From assembly GCA_016219965.1 (NCBI GenBank), contig JACRJM010000007.1, forward strand, positions 452,473 through 516,472: a DNA stretch of 64,000 nt. Direction: 5' to 3'. The position numbers and the translations under genes are program-made. Source of the DNA: Candidatus Schekmanbacteria bacterium. GTDB lineage: Bacteria > Schekmanbacteria > GWA2-38-11 > J061. Positions 54,841 through 63,289 of this stretch are shown here, piece after piece. How positions within the stretch are numbered: position 1 is the first letter of the stretch; the number at the start of each line of letters is the position of its first letter. Under the pieces are notes generated by a model that was given only the letters and a program-made list of their open reading frames with translations, was not told the origin of the DNA and ran no database searches.

Positions 54841-56364
54841 TCATAACTGGTTTTTTGCTTTCACAAACTTGCTTACTGCCTGAGGTGAAACACCTAAAAG
54901 CCTTGCCGCTTCACTGCAACGACCTCCTGCCTTTTCTAATGCTTTTGCAAAAAAATAATTTCGGATATCTGATAGCGTGTTATCCAGTAGAAATCCGGGA
55001 TAAGGTTCAGGCAAACTTTCAAAATATTTGTCACCCTTCTTTGATTGGCTCGGTTTCAAATCCTGAGGAACTATAAGCCTATCCTTAGAAATTAAGACTG
55101 CCCTATGTACAACATTCTTCAATTCACGAGTATTCCCCGGCCAATCCTGACATTGAAGAAACGCAAGAGCTTCTGGTGAAAATGACTTAGGAACTTTTAA
55201 GCCCTGATTAAATTGATCTAAGAAATAAAGTGAAAGCAATGGAATATCAGACCTTCTCTCACGAAGAGATGGTAGTTTTATTTCACCGACATTTAATCTG
55301 AAATACAAATCTTCCCTGAACTTCTTTTCTGAAATGGCTGAGTTTATATCACAGTTTGTCGCAGCAATGATTCGCACATCAACCTTATGGCTGTTATTGC
55401 TTCCCAAAGGTTCCACAATCCCATCCTGCAATACACGGAGAAGTTTTCCCTGAACTTCAAAGTTCAGTTCAGCAAGTTCATCGAGAAAAAGCGTACCGCC
55501 GTCTGCAACATCAAATTTTCCGGCTTGATCCTGCAATGCACCGGTAAACGCCCCTTTTTTGTGACCAAATAGGAAGCTTTCCGCAAGTTGCTTTGGGATT
55601 GCCGCGCAATTTACAGCAACGAAAGGATCTTTTTTTCTGCTGCTAAACCTATAAATAAGATTTGCTACAACTTCTTTTCCAGTTCCTGATTCGCCAAGAA
55701 GCAAAATAGGAATATCTGGTTCTGCTAATATAACTGAGGTTTCAATAGCTGAGATAAATGTAGGATGTTTGCCAATAATACCTTCTCTAGCCATTATATA
55801 AGAAAGTTTGTTTTCCTTCTCGTCAGGGCTCTGATGTATGACAAGCTCAGTGAGCTTTTTAGGCTGTATATCTGGAAATTCAGAGAGTGTTATATCTACT
55901 TCAGTTACTAATGGAGTTTCATCCGTAGCAAAACGTTTAGGTTTGATGTTTAATATTGTTGCCGAAATCTCTCCGCTCGCTGTCAATAAAAGCCAGCATG
56001 CGTGCATCTGCGGTGTCCCTGATGCAATCGCAATATAATATTTTGTATCAGTTGTATTGCTGTTTATTTCATTAAATATTATGCGAAGCCCTGTTAATAT
56101 CTGAGAGTAATCAGTAGGATCAAAAACGTTCAAATGTTTGGTGAGTGTTTCAATTCCCTTAAATCTTTCTTTTATCGCTTCATTAGTCTTCTTAGTAATT
56201 TCTATAGTTTTTGGAGTTGAAATAAGAATAACCCGGTCAAATTTTTTTTCTCTGAGAAGTGATAAAATCGGTCCCTCTTCTTCCTGCCCATCTATTAAGC
56301 CAGGAGAATATGGATCATGGAATCCGGTAAAAGTTAGAAGAATATTAGAAAAGGCTGTTACCAT
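54841..56364 (-). CDS. CARF-domain sigma-54-dependent transcriptional activator (RtcR-like architecture)
   Basis: A 507-aa regulator. Residues 1-170 form a CARF-type Rossmann domain: [37 protein letters not shown] and the ligand-loop [18 protein letters not shown], the last comparable to 'I.TGTHvaqicWflL' in RtcR. Residues 195-430 are the AAA+ domain with [12 protein letters not shown], the sigma-54 contact motif GAFTGA, and ILRVLQDG. A Fis-type HTH ends the protein ([18 protein letters not shown]). CARF domains bind cyclic oligonucleotides or RNA cyclic-phosphate ends. No rtcB, rtcA, cas or cyclase gene is nearby; the downstream ATPase operon has a matching promoter. Confidence 0.87.
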   Translation of the reverse strand: MVTAFSNILLTFTGFHDPYSPGLIDGQEEEGPILSLLREKKFDRVILISTPKTIEITKKTNEAIKERFKGIETLTKHLNVFDPTDYSQILTGLRIIFNEINSNTTDTKYYIAIASGTPQMHACWLLLTASGEISATILNIKPKRFATDETPLVTEVDITLSEFPDIQPKKLTELVIHQSPDEKENKLSYIMAREGIIGKHPTFISAIETSVILAEPDIPILLLGESGTGKEVVANLIYRFSSRKKDPFVAVNCAAIPKQLAESFLFGHKKGAFTGALQDQAGKFDVADGGTLFLDELAELNFEVQGKLLRVLQDGIVEPLGSNNSHKVDVRIIAATNCDINSAISEKKFREDLYFRLNVGEIKLPSLRERRSDIPLLSLYFLDQFNQGLKVPKSFSPEALAFLQCQDWPGNTRELKNVVHRAVLISKDRLIVPQDLKPSQSKKGDKYFESLPEPYPGFLLDNTLSDIRNYFFAKALEKAGGRCSEAARLLGVSPQAVSKFVKAKNQL

Positions 56365-56526
56365 AACTCACTTGTTAACTGTTAAATTGATTAATTAATA
56401 ACAGAATTGAATTTTTCAGACAAGGAAATTAGGAAGAACTGGTTTTTTATTGCTATTTTTACTGATTGAATTCTTATAACTGAACAGGATATAATTTTAA
56501 TCAATAATTCTTGAGGAGGAACATTA

Positions 56527-57234
56527 ATGGAAACATTAAAGGATATACACTCTATAGCAATAGCGGAGCTTAAAAAAAAGTTCACTCTTAACCCTGTAAG
56601 CCTCACTCATCCATTCCCAGAAAGACCGACGAAAATATTATTCAAGCCATTGATCAAGATGGATGGCAATATTTTCAGCGCAGAAAAGTTCACGCGCATC
56701 ACATTCTTGCGGATAAATCTTCCGGTTTACATGTGTGTGCGTTCCACCTTCCTTCGCCCCCGCATAGAGCTTGACCTTCCGGTAATGTCGGCTGAATGCG
56801 TTATCATGGGTGGAAAGAGGATGTTCATGGTTGATGTCCACAGGACAGGGGAAGGAGAAAGACCCGGGGACAAGGAATTCTTTGACAGGCTCGTAAAGAT
56901 AAGGGACAAATATCCGGATCTCCTTAAAAACAAGACCAGGACCGGCGGCGACCAGATACAGACTGTTTTTTCAAGAGCTGTATGCCAGGCAAAGATCACA
57001 TCTGCTCAGGATGGTGAAGCCTTAAAATTGTTCCGGGAATATCTAGGCGAATTCTGCGAACTCGCTAAAAGCACAAAGCCTCTCGCCGGATCATCTCTGG
57101 AAGAAGCAAACAATAAATATGCGGACTATCTGAAAACCGTTGTCGACCACGACCCGGGAGTCAAAGGCTACAAGATGTTCTTCGGAGAGGAAGGGGGCGT
57201 GCAACGTTCAATGGAGATGTTTTTTAATTCGTAA
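56527..57234 (+). CDS. Ferredoxin-dependent bilin reductase-like protein, second copy
   Basis: A 235-aa protein, the same length as the one at 5878 but clearly different in sequence. The core RIELDLPVMSAECVIMGGK followed by MFMVDVHRTG fits the bilin-reductase central sheet. The end VVDHDPGVKGYKMFFGEEGG fits the family's terminal 'DP.r..f...fGeE' helix closely. FREYLGEFCELA gives the preceding 'YL..Y..L' helix. It likely binds or reduces an open-chain tetrapyrrole with ferredoxin. GAGGAGGA precedes the ATG. It stands alone, divergent from the CARF regulator, with no haem oxygenase nearby. Confidence 0.55.
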   Translation: METLKDIHSIAIAELKKKFTLNPVSLTHPFPERPTKILFKPLIKMDGNIFSAEKFTRITFLRINLPVYMCVRSTFLRPRIELDLPVMSAECVIMGGKRMFMVDVHRTGEGERPGDKEFFDRLVKIRDKYPDLLKNKTRTGGDQIQTVFSRAVCQAKITSAQDGEALKLFREYLGEFCELAKSTKPLAGSSLEEANNKYADYLKTVVDHDPGVKGYKMFFGEEGGVQRSMEMFFNS

Positions 57235-57251
57235 ATACTTCGTTCCATATT

Positions 57252-57521
57252 TTAATTTATCGCATCTGTTAAATCTTTGCTGATCCCATATTTTTCATAG
57301 ATCAGCCTTGAGAATCTTGGCGCATAAATAAGGTCGTAGACAGACTCCTTGTCAGGGAAAAGTCCAAGCACAGCCATTTTGGTTTCCTCGGTCAGCGTCA
57401 ATACCTCACGAAGGGAAAGGTCTGACTGTATAATGATGGACTGCGTAAGGTTAATTAAAAACCGCATCCGTCTTATTTTTCTTTCCTCTTCCTTAAGCTC
57501 ATCTTCCATTTTCTTTATCAT
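57252..57521 (-). CDS. Small conserved protein of unknown function
   Basis: An 89-aa mostly helical protein. A charged N-terminus (MEDELKEEERKIRRMRF) leads to LINLTQSIIIQSDLSLREVL, ETKMAVLGLFPDKESVYDLI and a final APRFSRLIYEKYG. The pattern recurs in small uncharacterised bacterial proteins as far as I recall. No catalytic motif is visible. It converges on the bilin-reductase-like gene with 17 bp between them. Confidence 0.65.
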   Translation of the reverse strand: MIKKMEDELKEEERKIRRMRFLINLTQSIIIQSDLSLREVLTLTEETKMAVLGLFPDKESVYDLIYAPRFSRLIYEKYGISKDLTDAIN

Positions 57522-57724
57522 CCTTCTTTATCATCCTTACAAAATCTTATGTATAAAAGATTATTAAAATTTCTCAATGTTTAAAAAATTTTTTAGAAAC
57601 TTGCCAGCTTTTGATGTAAGAATTTACATAAATAATTAACCAGAATATTTCTAATGGATTCAGCAGATCTGTTGAAATATTTTAAATAGCATGATAATTG
57701 CGTAATTAAATCTTAATATTAACT

Positions 57725-58975
57725 ATGATGATAAGAGATCCCAGATATAGATTCACATTATGTCTGATCCTGTTCATGATCTTTCAGGTGATCCAGGCTG
57801 ATGTGATCTCAGCCGGAGAAACACCCTGTCTCTTCTATGAAATACCGGATAGCAAACAAGATAAGAATCTGCGCCAATCAACAAATAATGACAGGATGCG
57901 TGTTGCAGTTGATTTTTCCCTCATTGAACCAGCGGGCAGGCAAAGAAAGAAGATATCTGCGCCTCTCCCCGGGCAAAAAGTCATACTTGAAAAAGACACT
58001 CTCGAACAACGGGAAAACGGCGACTACACATGGTTTGGTAAAGTCCATGGAAAAAGGCTTTCGACTGTTGTCATGACAGTGGCAGACGGCTACTTGTACG
58101 GACATATTGAGATTAATGGAGAAACTTATTCTATCGGACCGGAGAGTGGGAATTATCTTGTAGTAAAAGAAGACTATTCCAAAGCGCTGCCAATGTGTGA
58201 TGGCGGGAAGGTTCCGGAAATTAAAAACAAAAAGACGCAGGCAAAGAGAGCGGGAAGTTTACAGGCTGACAGCGGTGAAGAGATAGATGTTCTTGTACTT
58301 TACACAAAGCAGATGAAAAAGAAATTTGGGAAGAAACTAAAAGCACAGATACAGAATTTTGTGGATATTGCAAACAGCGGATATAAGAACAGCGATGTAA
58401 ATTTAAAGTTGAGGCTCGCTCATAGCGAGCTTTATAAAGATGCAAAAGCAAATGAGAACGTAGATATTAGTGAAGCTTTATATTATTTTTATGCTGATCC
58501 CGCTGTTAATGAAATAAGGGACAATTATAAGGCTGATCTGGTGTGCCTCATGAGGGTCTATCATGACGGAGCAAGCTGCGGCACAGGATTCATGATGCTT
58601 GGCTTAGAGAATTATTATTCCACATGGGGGTTTTCAGTTGTTGAAGTAAGAAATTACACACAAGGACTATACTGCGATAAAAGGACCTTTGTCCATGAGC
58701 TGGGACATAACATGGGGTGTCAGCATGACAGGCCTAATGCTACAAGTGCAGGAATATTCTCTTATTCCTACGGATATTCCTATAAAAAACAGTTTGGGAC
58801 TATAATGAGTTACGTAAGACCAAACATAACCTATTTTTCAAACCCCAACAAGAAGTACAATGGACATACCATAGGAAAGCCGGAATCATCTTCCAAATCA
58901 GCCTACAATGCGCTTACCATAAAGAACACAAAGGAAACCGTAGCCAACTATAGATTAAGGAACAGCGCAGAATAA
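57725..58975 (+). CDS. Secreted M12/reprolysin-like zinc metalloprotease
   Basis: A 416-aa exported protein. After a signal peptide (about 1-31) comes a propeptide-like region (40-170) and then a metzincin domain: EIDVLVLYTKQMKKK is the first strand and TFVHELGHNMGCQHD carries HExxHxxGxxH with all three zinc histidines. SYGYSYKKQFGTIMSYVRPN supplies the Met-turn (IMSY). The chain ends with KNTKETVANYR, common in this secreted group. ATG at 57725 or 57728 could start it. Confidence 0.9.
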   Translation: MMIRDPRYRFTLCLILFMIFQVIQADVISAGETPCLFYEIPDSKQDKNLRQSTNNDRMRVAVDFSLIEPAGRQRKKISAPLPGQKVILEKDTLEQRENGDYTWFGKVHGKRLSTVVMTVADGYLYGHIEINGETYSIGPESGNYLVVKEDYSKALPMCDGGKVPEIKNKKTQAKRAGSLQADSGEEIDVLVLYTKQMKKKFGKKLKAQIQNFVDIANSGYKNSDVNLKLRLAHSELYKDAKANENVDISEALYYFYADPAVNEIRDNYKADLVCLMRVYHDGASCGTGFMMLGLENYYSTWGFSVVEVRNYTQGLYCDKRTFVHELGHNMGCQHDRPNATSAGIFSYSYGYSYKKQFGTIMSYVRPNITYFSNPNKKYNGHTIGKPESSSKSAYNALTIKNTKETVANYRLRNSAE

Positions 58976-59013
58976 CAAAAACGTAAAAAACTTACATATT
59001 AAGAATGTCCAAG

Positions 59014-59526
59014 CTACTGTCTGGCAAACTTCAATATTCGCGCAAGAAATTTTCCCCTTATCTCCTCATCCTGAAGTCTTTTTTCATCCTCAACAGGAAT
59101 GGAAGGGAAATGCTTAATGAACTTCGAGGCAAAAATACCGGTCCCATTTGTTTCAGCTATTCTACTCTCATTAAAAATCTTAATTCCATACAATGCGCAG
59201 CTTGGCGAGTTGCTCTTGAAGATAAATCCGCAGAGATTCTCATTTTCAAGGACGGCGAGACGTTTTTCCATCCACTCCTGCATGAGTTGGGTATAATCTA
59301 TATTAGTATTTACTGTGACAAGATGTGGAGAATCAGAAGTTCCGGCAAGTTTCATTTCTTCTCTCGGGACAGACAAGCCGCATTCAACTTCAGGACACAC
59401 AGGCACCCATTCAGCAAATCCTTCGAAAGCATCTATAAGACATTTGTCCAATTTATGCCCGCCGTCATATCTCACATTTTTTCCCAGGAGGCAGGAGCTG
59501 ATTCCAATTTTTACCCGTTCATCCAT
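59014..59526 (-). CDS. DUF523 family protein
   Basis: A 170-aa protein with KIGISSCLLGKNVRYDGGHK, PVCPEVECGLSVPREEMKLAG and GFIFKSNSPSCALYGIKIF, the three conserved blocks of DUF523 (YbbK-like). Conserved cysteines are retained. The biochemical role of this family is not established to my knowledge. It overlaps no other real gene and converges on the metalloprotease. Confidence 0.9.
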   Translation of the reverse strand: MDERVKIGISSCLLGKNVRYDGGHKLDKCLIDAFEGFAEWVPVCPEVECGLSVPREEMKLAGTSDSPHLVTVNTNIDYTQLMQEWMEKRLAVLENENLCGFIFKSNSPSCALYGIKIFNESRIAETNGTGIFASKFIKHFPSIPVEDEKRLQDEEIRGKFLARILKFARQ

Positions 59527-59680
59527 ATGCTAACACATCTATTCTTATTTTTTGTCTTCCAGACAACCAGTAACATGCACCGGCCATCTAATCAATAACG
59601 ATTCAAGCAAAACAATTGACAATCGTATTGACTTATTTAACCCGTAGAGTTATTCACCCCACTACAAGTGGAGGGTGACA

Positions 59681-60709
59681 ATGGAAAAACTTGATGACCT
59701 GATAAAAGTCGCATACGGATTCTCTGTGTCAAAGGTCCTTTTTACTTCTGTAAAATTCGATGTCTATACAAAGCTCTCAAAATCTGAAAAATCTGCCTCT
59801 CAACTTGCCGCAGAACTTCAGCTTCCTGAGAGATCTTTCACCAGGATACTTAACGCCTGTGCGGCTTTCGGGCTTTTAAAAAAGAAAGACGGGAAATATT
59901 CCAACTCCGCAGTGGCTGAGGAGTATCTTGTTGCAGGTAAGCCTTTATATTTCGGTTATCATATAAACGCATTGAACGACAGGCTTTACGGGCCATGGGG
60001 AAATCTTGAAGAGATAATAAAAAAAGATGAGTTCCATCCGTCGGTGGAAGGAAAATCTGATGACATAATCAAGGCAGTGGCAAGCACAAAGGAATTTGCG
60101 CGAAAAGCCATGATGTCCCAGCATAACTACAGCCAGATGATAGCAAAAGACTTTGCCGAGATAGTCGACCTTTCAAAATACAAAAAAATGCTCGATGTCG
60201 GGGGCGGCACCGCAATACTGACAGTTGAGGCACTTAAGAAAAATCCCCACCTTCAATCCATAGTGTTTGACCGTGCCTTTGTTCTCGCAGTTGCTGAAGA
60301 CATAGTAGCCGAGCACGGAGTTGGAGACAGAGTGAAACTCCAGCCGGGAGATATATTGGTTGACCCTTTCCCGGAAGGTGCAGATGTTGCGCTTCTATCA
60401 GGGATACTCGATGGCTATGAAGAAAAAACATGCAGGGCAATAGTCAAAAAAATATACGATTACCTTCCCAGCGGAGGACTCTTCCTTGTGACAGAGTCTG
60501 TCATTTACGATGACAGGTCTGGTCCAATATTCCCATCCATATTCTCGCTCATCCTATTGCTCCAGACAAAAGAAGGCGACGCACGTTCACAGGGAGAAAT
60601 GACAGAATGGATGCGGGATGCAGGATTCATTGATATAAAATACAAAATCATGAAAAATTTAAGCGGAGCTTACAGGAATTCAGGACTGTTAACTGCTGTT
60701 AAAAAATAA
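59681..60709 (+). CDS. O-methyltransferase family 2 (dimerising, SAM-dependent)
   Basis: A 342-aa enzyme. The ATG at 59681 was chosen because GGAGGGTG lies about 4-7 bp before it. Residues 10-95 form the winged-helix dimerisation domain (KSASQLAAELQLPERSFTRI). The SAM site is MLDVGGGTAILTVEAL near residue 170, followed by LQPGDILVDPFPEGADVALL and the C-terminal TEWMRDAGFIDIKYKIM. This is the CrtF/BchU/TcmN group, which methylates hydroxyls of carotenoids, tetrapyrroles or polyketides. It is followed 1 bp later by an MFS transporter, suggesting a product-export pair. Confidence 0.86.
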   Translation: MEKLDDLIKVAYGFSVSKVLFTSVKFDVYTKLSKSEKSASQLAAELQLPERSFTRILNACAAFGLLKKKDGKYSNSAVAEEYLVAGKPLYFGYHINALNDRLYGPWGNLEEIIKKDEFHPSVEGKSDDIIKAVASTKEFARKAMMSQHNYSQMIAKDFAEIVDLSKYKKMLDVGGGTAILTVEALKKNPHLQSIVFDRAFVLAVAEDIVAEHGVGDRVKLQPGDILVDPFPEGADVALLSGILDGYEEKTCRAIVKKIYDYLPSGGLFLVTESVIYDDRSGPIFPSIFSLILLLQTKEGDARSQGEMTEWMRDAGFIDIKYKIMKNLSGAYRNSGLLTAVKK

Positions 60710-60710
60710 A

Positions 60711-61994
60711 ATGAAGCCGCGACTTCTCAATGAACATGAAAAACCAACCAGAGAGCACTATGCAATACTGCTGATGAGCTGGTCTGGCTGGGTTTTTGAT
60801 TTCTATGATCTCATTTTATATACCTTTCTTCTAATCCCAATCGGAAAGGAACTCCATCTCAACGATGTGATGCTCTCATACGTTCTTGGTGCTTCCCTTG
60901 CTGCAACAGCAGTGGGAGGAGTCATATTCGGGATACTTTCAGACCGCTATGGACGTAAAAGCGTCCTGCAATGGACCATAATCGTTTACAGCGTGGGAAC
61001 TTTTTTAAGCGGATTTGCAACTAATATCGAGCTGCTCCTGATCTTCAGAATCATCACAGGGCTTGGCGTAGGCGGCGAATGGGCGACAGGGCAGACCTAC
61101 ATAGGCGAAACATTCCCTGCGAATGTGCGCGGCAAATACTGCGCATTCATGCAAACCGGTGCGCCCATTGGAGTTGCGCTTGCATCGGTTGTCGGCGGTT
61201 TTGTGGCTCCTGTAATAGGCTGGAGGATGAGTTTCTTCGTTTCAGTACTCCCTGCCCTTCTAGTAATCTTTATCAGGAAAAAACTCCCGGAGTCGGATGT
61301 CTGGCTTGAAAGGAAGAAACTTGTTGCCTCAGGGACAATGTCCCCGGAAGCACTTGAAGGTGAAAAGGGGAACAAGTTTGTAATATTATTTTCCGCAGCA
61401 TACAGGATGCTCTTCATCCAATCGCTGATCCTCGCTGTCTTCGACATGTCTGCTTACTGGTTCACCTATTCATGGCTTCCGGGATACTTACATCAGCAGA
61501 GACAGTTTTCCCTGGCTAAATCCGCTATCTGGATGCTGGTGACGCAGGCAGGAGGATTTTTAGGCTACTTCACTTTCGGTTTTGTTGCAGACAGGCTTGG
61601 CAGGAGACCAGCATATTCAATCTATTCGGTAGGCATGGCATTTGGCCTTGTCATGATTACCTTAATGTGGAATGTCATTGCCATGTACCCGTCATTAATA
61701 CTTGCCTTCATGTTCCTCGTCGGATTCGGCACAGGAATGTTCGGAGGATTCGGCGCCCTTTTCTCGGAATTATTCCCGACCAATATCAGGAACACGGCAA
61801 TGGGTTCCGCATTCAATCTCGCAAGGGGTGTGCAGTTTTTCACTCCGGTTATTATCGCGGTGATTGCGGGAAGGTACGGGCTCGGCGGAGGCATATCCCT
61901 CGCAGCGCTTTTTGCCCTCCTTACAGGCGCATGGGTTTGGACATTTCCGGAAACAAGGGGGAAAAAACTCGGGGAAATAGAAGGAGAATTATAA
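60711..61994 (+). CDS. MFS transporter (aromatic acid/metabolite:H+ symporter-like)
   Basis: A 427-aa twelve-helix transporter. WSGWVFDFYDLILYTFLL has the TM1 acidic motif of the AAHS/metabolite-proton symporter group. GILSDRYGRKSVLQW is MFS motif A, GLGVGGEWATGQTYIGETFP the TM4 region and FGFVADRLGRRPAYSIYS the second motif A copy. It begins 1 bp after the methyltransferase stop and probably shares its transcript. The substrate is likely an organic acid or small aromatic compound. Confidence 0.9.
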   Translation: MKPRLLNEHEKPTREHYAILLMSWSGWVFDFYDLILYTFLLIPIGKELHLNDVMLSYVLGASLAATAVGGVIFGILSDRYGRKSVLQWTIIVYSVGTFLSGFATNIELLLIFRIITGLGVGGEWATGQTYIGETFPANVRGKYCAFMQTGAPIGVALASVVGGFVAPVIGWRMSFFVSVLPALLVIFIRKKLPESDVWLERKKLVASGTMSPEALEGEKGNKFVILFSAAYRMLFIQSLILAVFDMSAYWFTYSWLPGYLHQQRQFSLAKSAIWMLVTQAGGFLGYFTFGFVADRLGRRPAYSIYSVGMAFGLVMITLMWNVIAMYPSLILAFMFLVGFGTGMFGGFGALFSELFPTNIRNTAMGSAFNLARGVQFFTPVIIAVIAGRYGLGGGISLAALFALLTGAWVWTFPETRGKKLGEIEGEL

Positions 61995-62086
61995 CCCCTG
62001 CAACATCGTATTTTCTTCCAGCAAATAGCTGCTCATTGCTTGACATTACACAAATTTGAATGTTATTAAGACCCCCATTGTTTCGT

Positions 62087-62129
62087 GGGCCCGTAGCTCA
62101 GTAGGATAGAGCGGCGGATTCCTAATCCG
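62087..62129 (+). pseudogene. Truncated tRNA-Arg(CCU), 5' half only
   Basis: The sequence GGGCCCGTAGCTCAG, a D arm and the anticodon arm GCGGATTCCTAATCCG (anticodon CCU at 62121-62123) match the 5' half of tRNA-Arg. It then breaks off; no T arm, no acceptor 3' strand and no CCA follow. The last anticodon-stem pair is already mismatched. This is the typical place for tyrosine-recombinase integration, so it is probably an attachment-site remnant. Confidence 0.85.
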
Positions 62130-62609
62130 ATTTGACCATTTTTTACAACTCTTTGAAAACCCTTGTAACTTACTGAAATATAGAAACAATATCATTGTTT
62201 CTGACTTAGGTTCTGTGAGGTCAAAATAGGCCATTTTAGCTATGTCATGGACACTATATGGACACCAGAATGGAGCCACGGACTCCAATAACTTTTCCCG
62301 AGTGGGCACTTTGGGTTTAGTGTCCATCTGGTGACTATACCTAAAAAACTGATCTTTTATTAGATTGTGAAAAATTCAATTTCAAATAGATTAGAAGGAG
62401 ATATTTTTTTAAATAAACCTATGCTATATTGACAAGCTTTCTTTTTCACCCTATGTTTAAAGTAGCTCCTTCAAAAGGGCTAATAATTATAAGGTAATTT
62501 CTTAACTACCTTTATAATTTTAATATGGGTTAAGGGTATCAAAATAAAAAAGGGGAATTTAAATAGTTTTTTAACATAACAATAATATTTTTTAAGGAGG
62601 CTTTAAGTA
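62130..62609. other. 480-bp non-coding stretch with inverted repeats (probable integration scar)
   Basis: No convincing gene is seen. Next to the tRNA fragment are several paired motifs: TTTGACC (62131) with GGTCAAA (62219), the hairpin GAAACAAT-atc-ATTGTTTC (62183-62201), two direct TGGACAC copies near 62249 and 62259, and CACCAGAATGGA (62263) with TCCATCTGGTG (62323). Clusters like this near a tRNA resemble recombinase arm-binding sites. The right part holds a promoter and a leader hairpin for the toxin-antitoxin pair. Confidence 0.55.
62429..62457 (+). promoter_or_regulatory. Promoter of the RelB/RelE-like operon
   Basis: TTGACA (62429-62434), a 17-bp spacer and TATGTT (62452-62457) give a good sigma-70 promoter. 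The leader of about 145 nt contains a 12-bp stem (62485-62496 with 62507-62519, one bulge) before the antitoxin's AAGGAGG. Confidence 0.6.
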
Positions 62610-62819
62610 ATGAAAGGGAAAAGCAAAAAAAGACCTTTTGAAATTATTCTTAGAGAGGGTAAACCGACGGCAGTAATCTTGGACATAAAGGATTATTCAG
62701 AAATGTTAGAACGGCTAGAAGACGCTGAGGATTTGAAGCTACTGGAGGAAATGCGAAAGAAACCGCTCAAATTTAGAAAATTGGAAGATTTTCTAGAGGA
62801 GTATCAGACCGGTGTATGA
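62610..62819 (+). CDS. Phd/RelB-like antitoxin
   Basis: A 69-aa protein. FEIILREGKPTAVILDIKDY followed by a charged helix (MLERLEDAEDLKLLEEMR) fits the Phd/YefM-RelB antitoxin plan, with a DNA-binding N-terminus and a toxin-wrapping C-terminus. A strong AAGGAGG precedes the ATG. Its 3' end overlaps the toxin gene by 8 bp. Confidence 0.85.
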   Translation: MKGKSKKRPFEIILREGKPTAVILDIKDYSEMLERLEDAEDLKLLEEMRKKPLKFRKLEDFLEEYQTGV

Positions 62820-63066
62820 AATCTATCTTGAGCGGGCAGCAGAGCGAGAATTAAAGCAAATTCCAAAAGAAGATTTCAATCGTATTATTCTCCATATAAA
62901 AACTTTAGCTGAAAATCCAAGACCTCGTGGATGCTGTAAATTATCAGGCTCAGCAACTGATTGGCGGATCAGAGTCGGTGTCTATAGAATTATCTACGAA
63001 ATTGATGAAAAGGCAAAGGCTGTACGAGTAATGCGAGTTAGACATCGCCGTGAATCATACCGATAA
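62812..63066 (+). CDS. RelE/ParE-family toxin
   Basis: An 84-aa protein with a GTG start at 62812. YEIYLERAAERELKQIPKED, the PRPRGCCKLSGSATDWRIRV block, YRIIYEID and the C-terminal VRVMRVRHRRESYR are the RelE pattern, with basic residues for mRNA binding. It would cleave ribosome-bound mRNA unless held by the upstream antitoxin. A terminator follows 41 bp later. Confidence 0.9.
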   Translation: MYEIYLERAAERELKQIPKEDFNRIILHIKTLAENPRPRGCCKLSGSATDWRIRVGVYRIIYEIDEKAKAVRVMRVRHRRESYR

Positions 63067-63107
63067 AAAAGTATTTGTCGGGACTTCAGTCTCGTTAAAT
63101 TGCTACC

Positions 63108-63137
63108 AAGCCAACCTAAAAATGGTTGGTTTTTTTA
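63108..63137 (+). terminator. Rho-independent terminator of the RelB/RelE-like operon
   Basis: CCAACC (63111-63116) and GGTTGG (63124-63129) form a stem with a 7-base loop, extended by A-T and G-T pairs at the base, and followed by eight T. Confidence 0.85.
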
Positions 63138-63289
63138 TTTCTTTTTAATTGTTATATTTCTAATTTCAAAAAACTAATGACCTTTTGATGATTTTCCGTT
63201 ATAGTAAGTCAATATTTGCTTTTCATGTATTAGAAACTCAAAACATATCTTTTTTTGAAGACAACAAATAAAAGACTGAGTGGATTGTA

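Noticed and set aside
59005..59598. A 197-aa rightward frame
   Set aside because: It is antisense to the well-supported DUF523 gene.
62046..62327. A 93-aa leftward frame across the tRNA fragment
   Set aside because: It reads through the antisense of the tRNA remnant and the inverted repeats, has no ribosome-binding site and no recognisable protein features.
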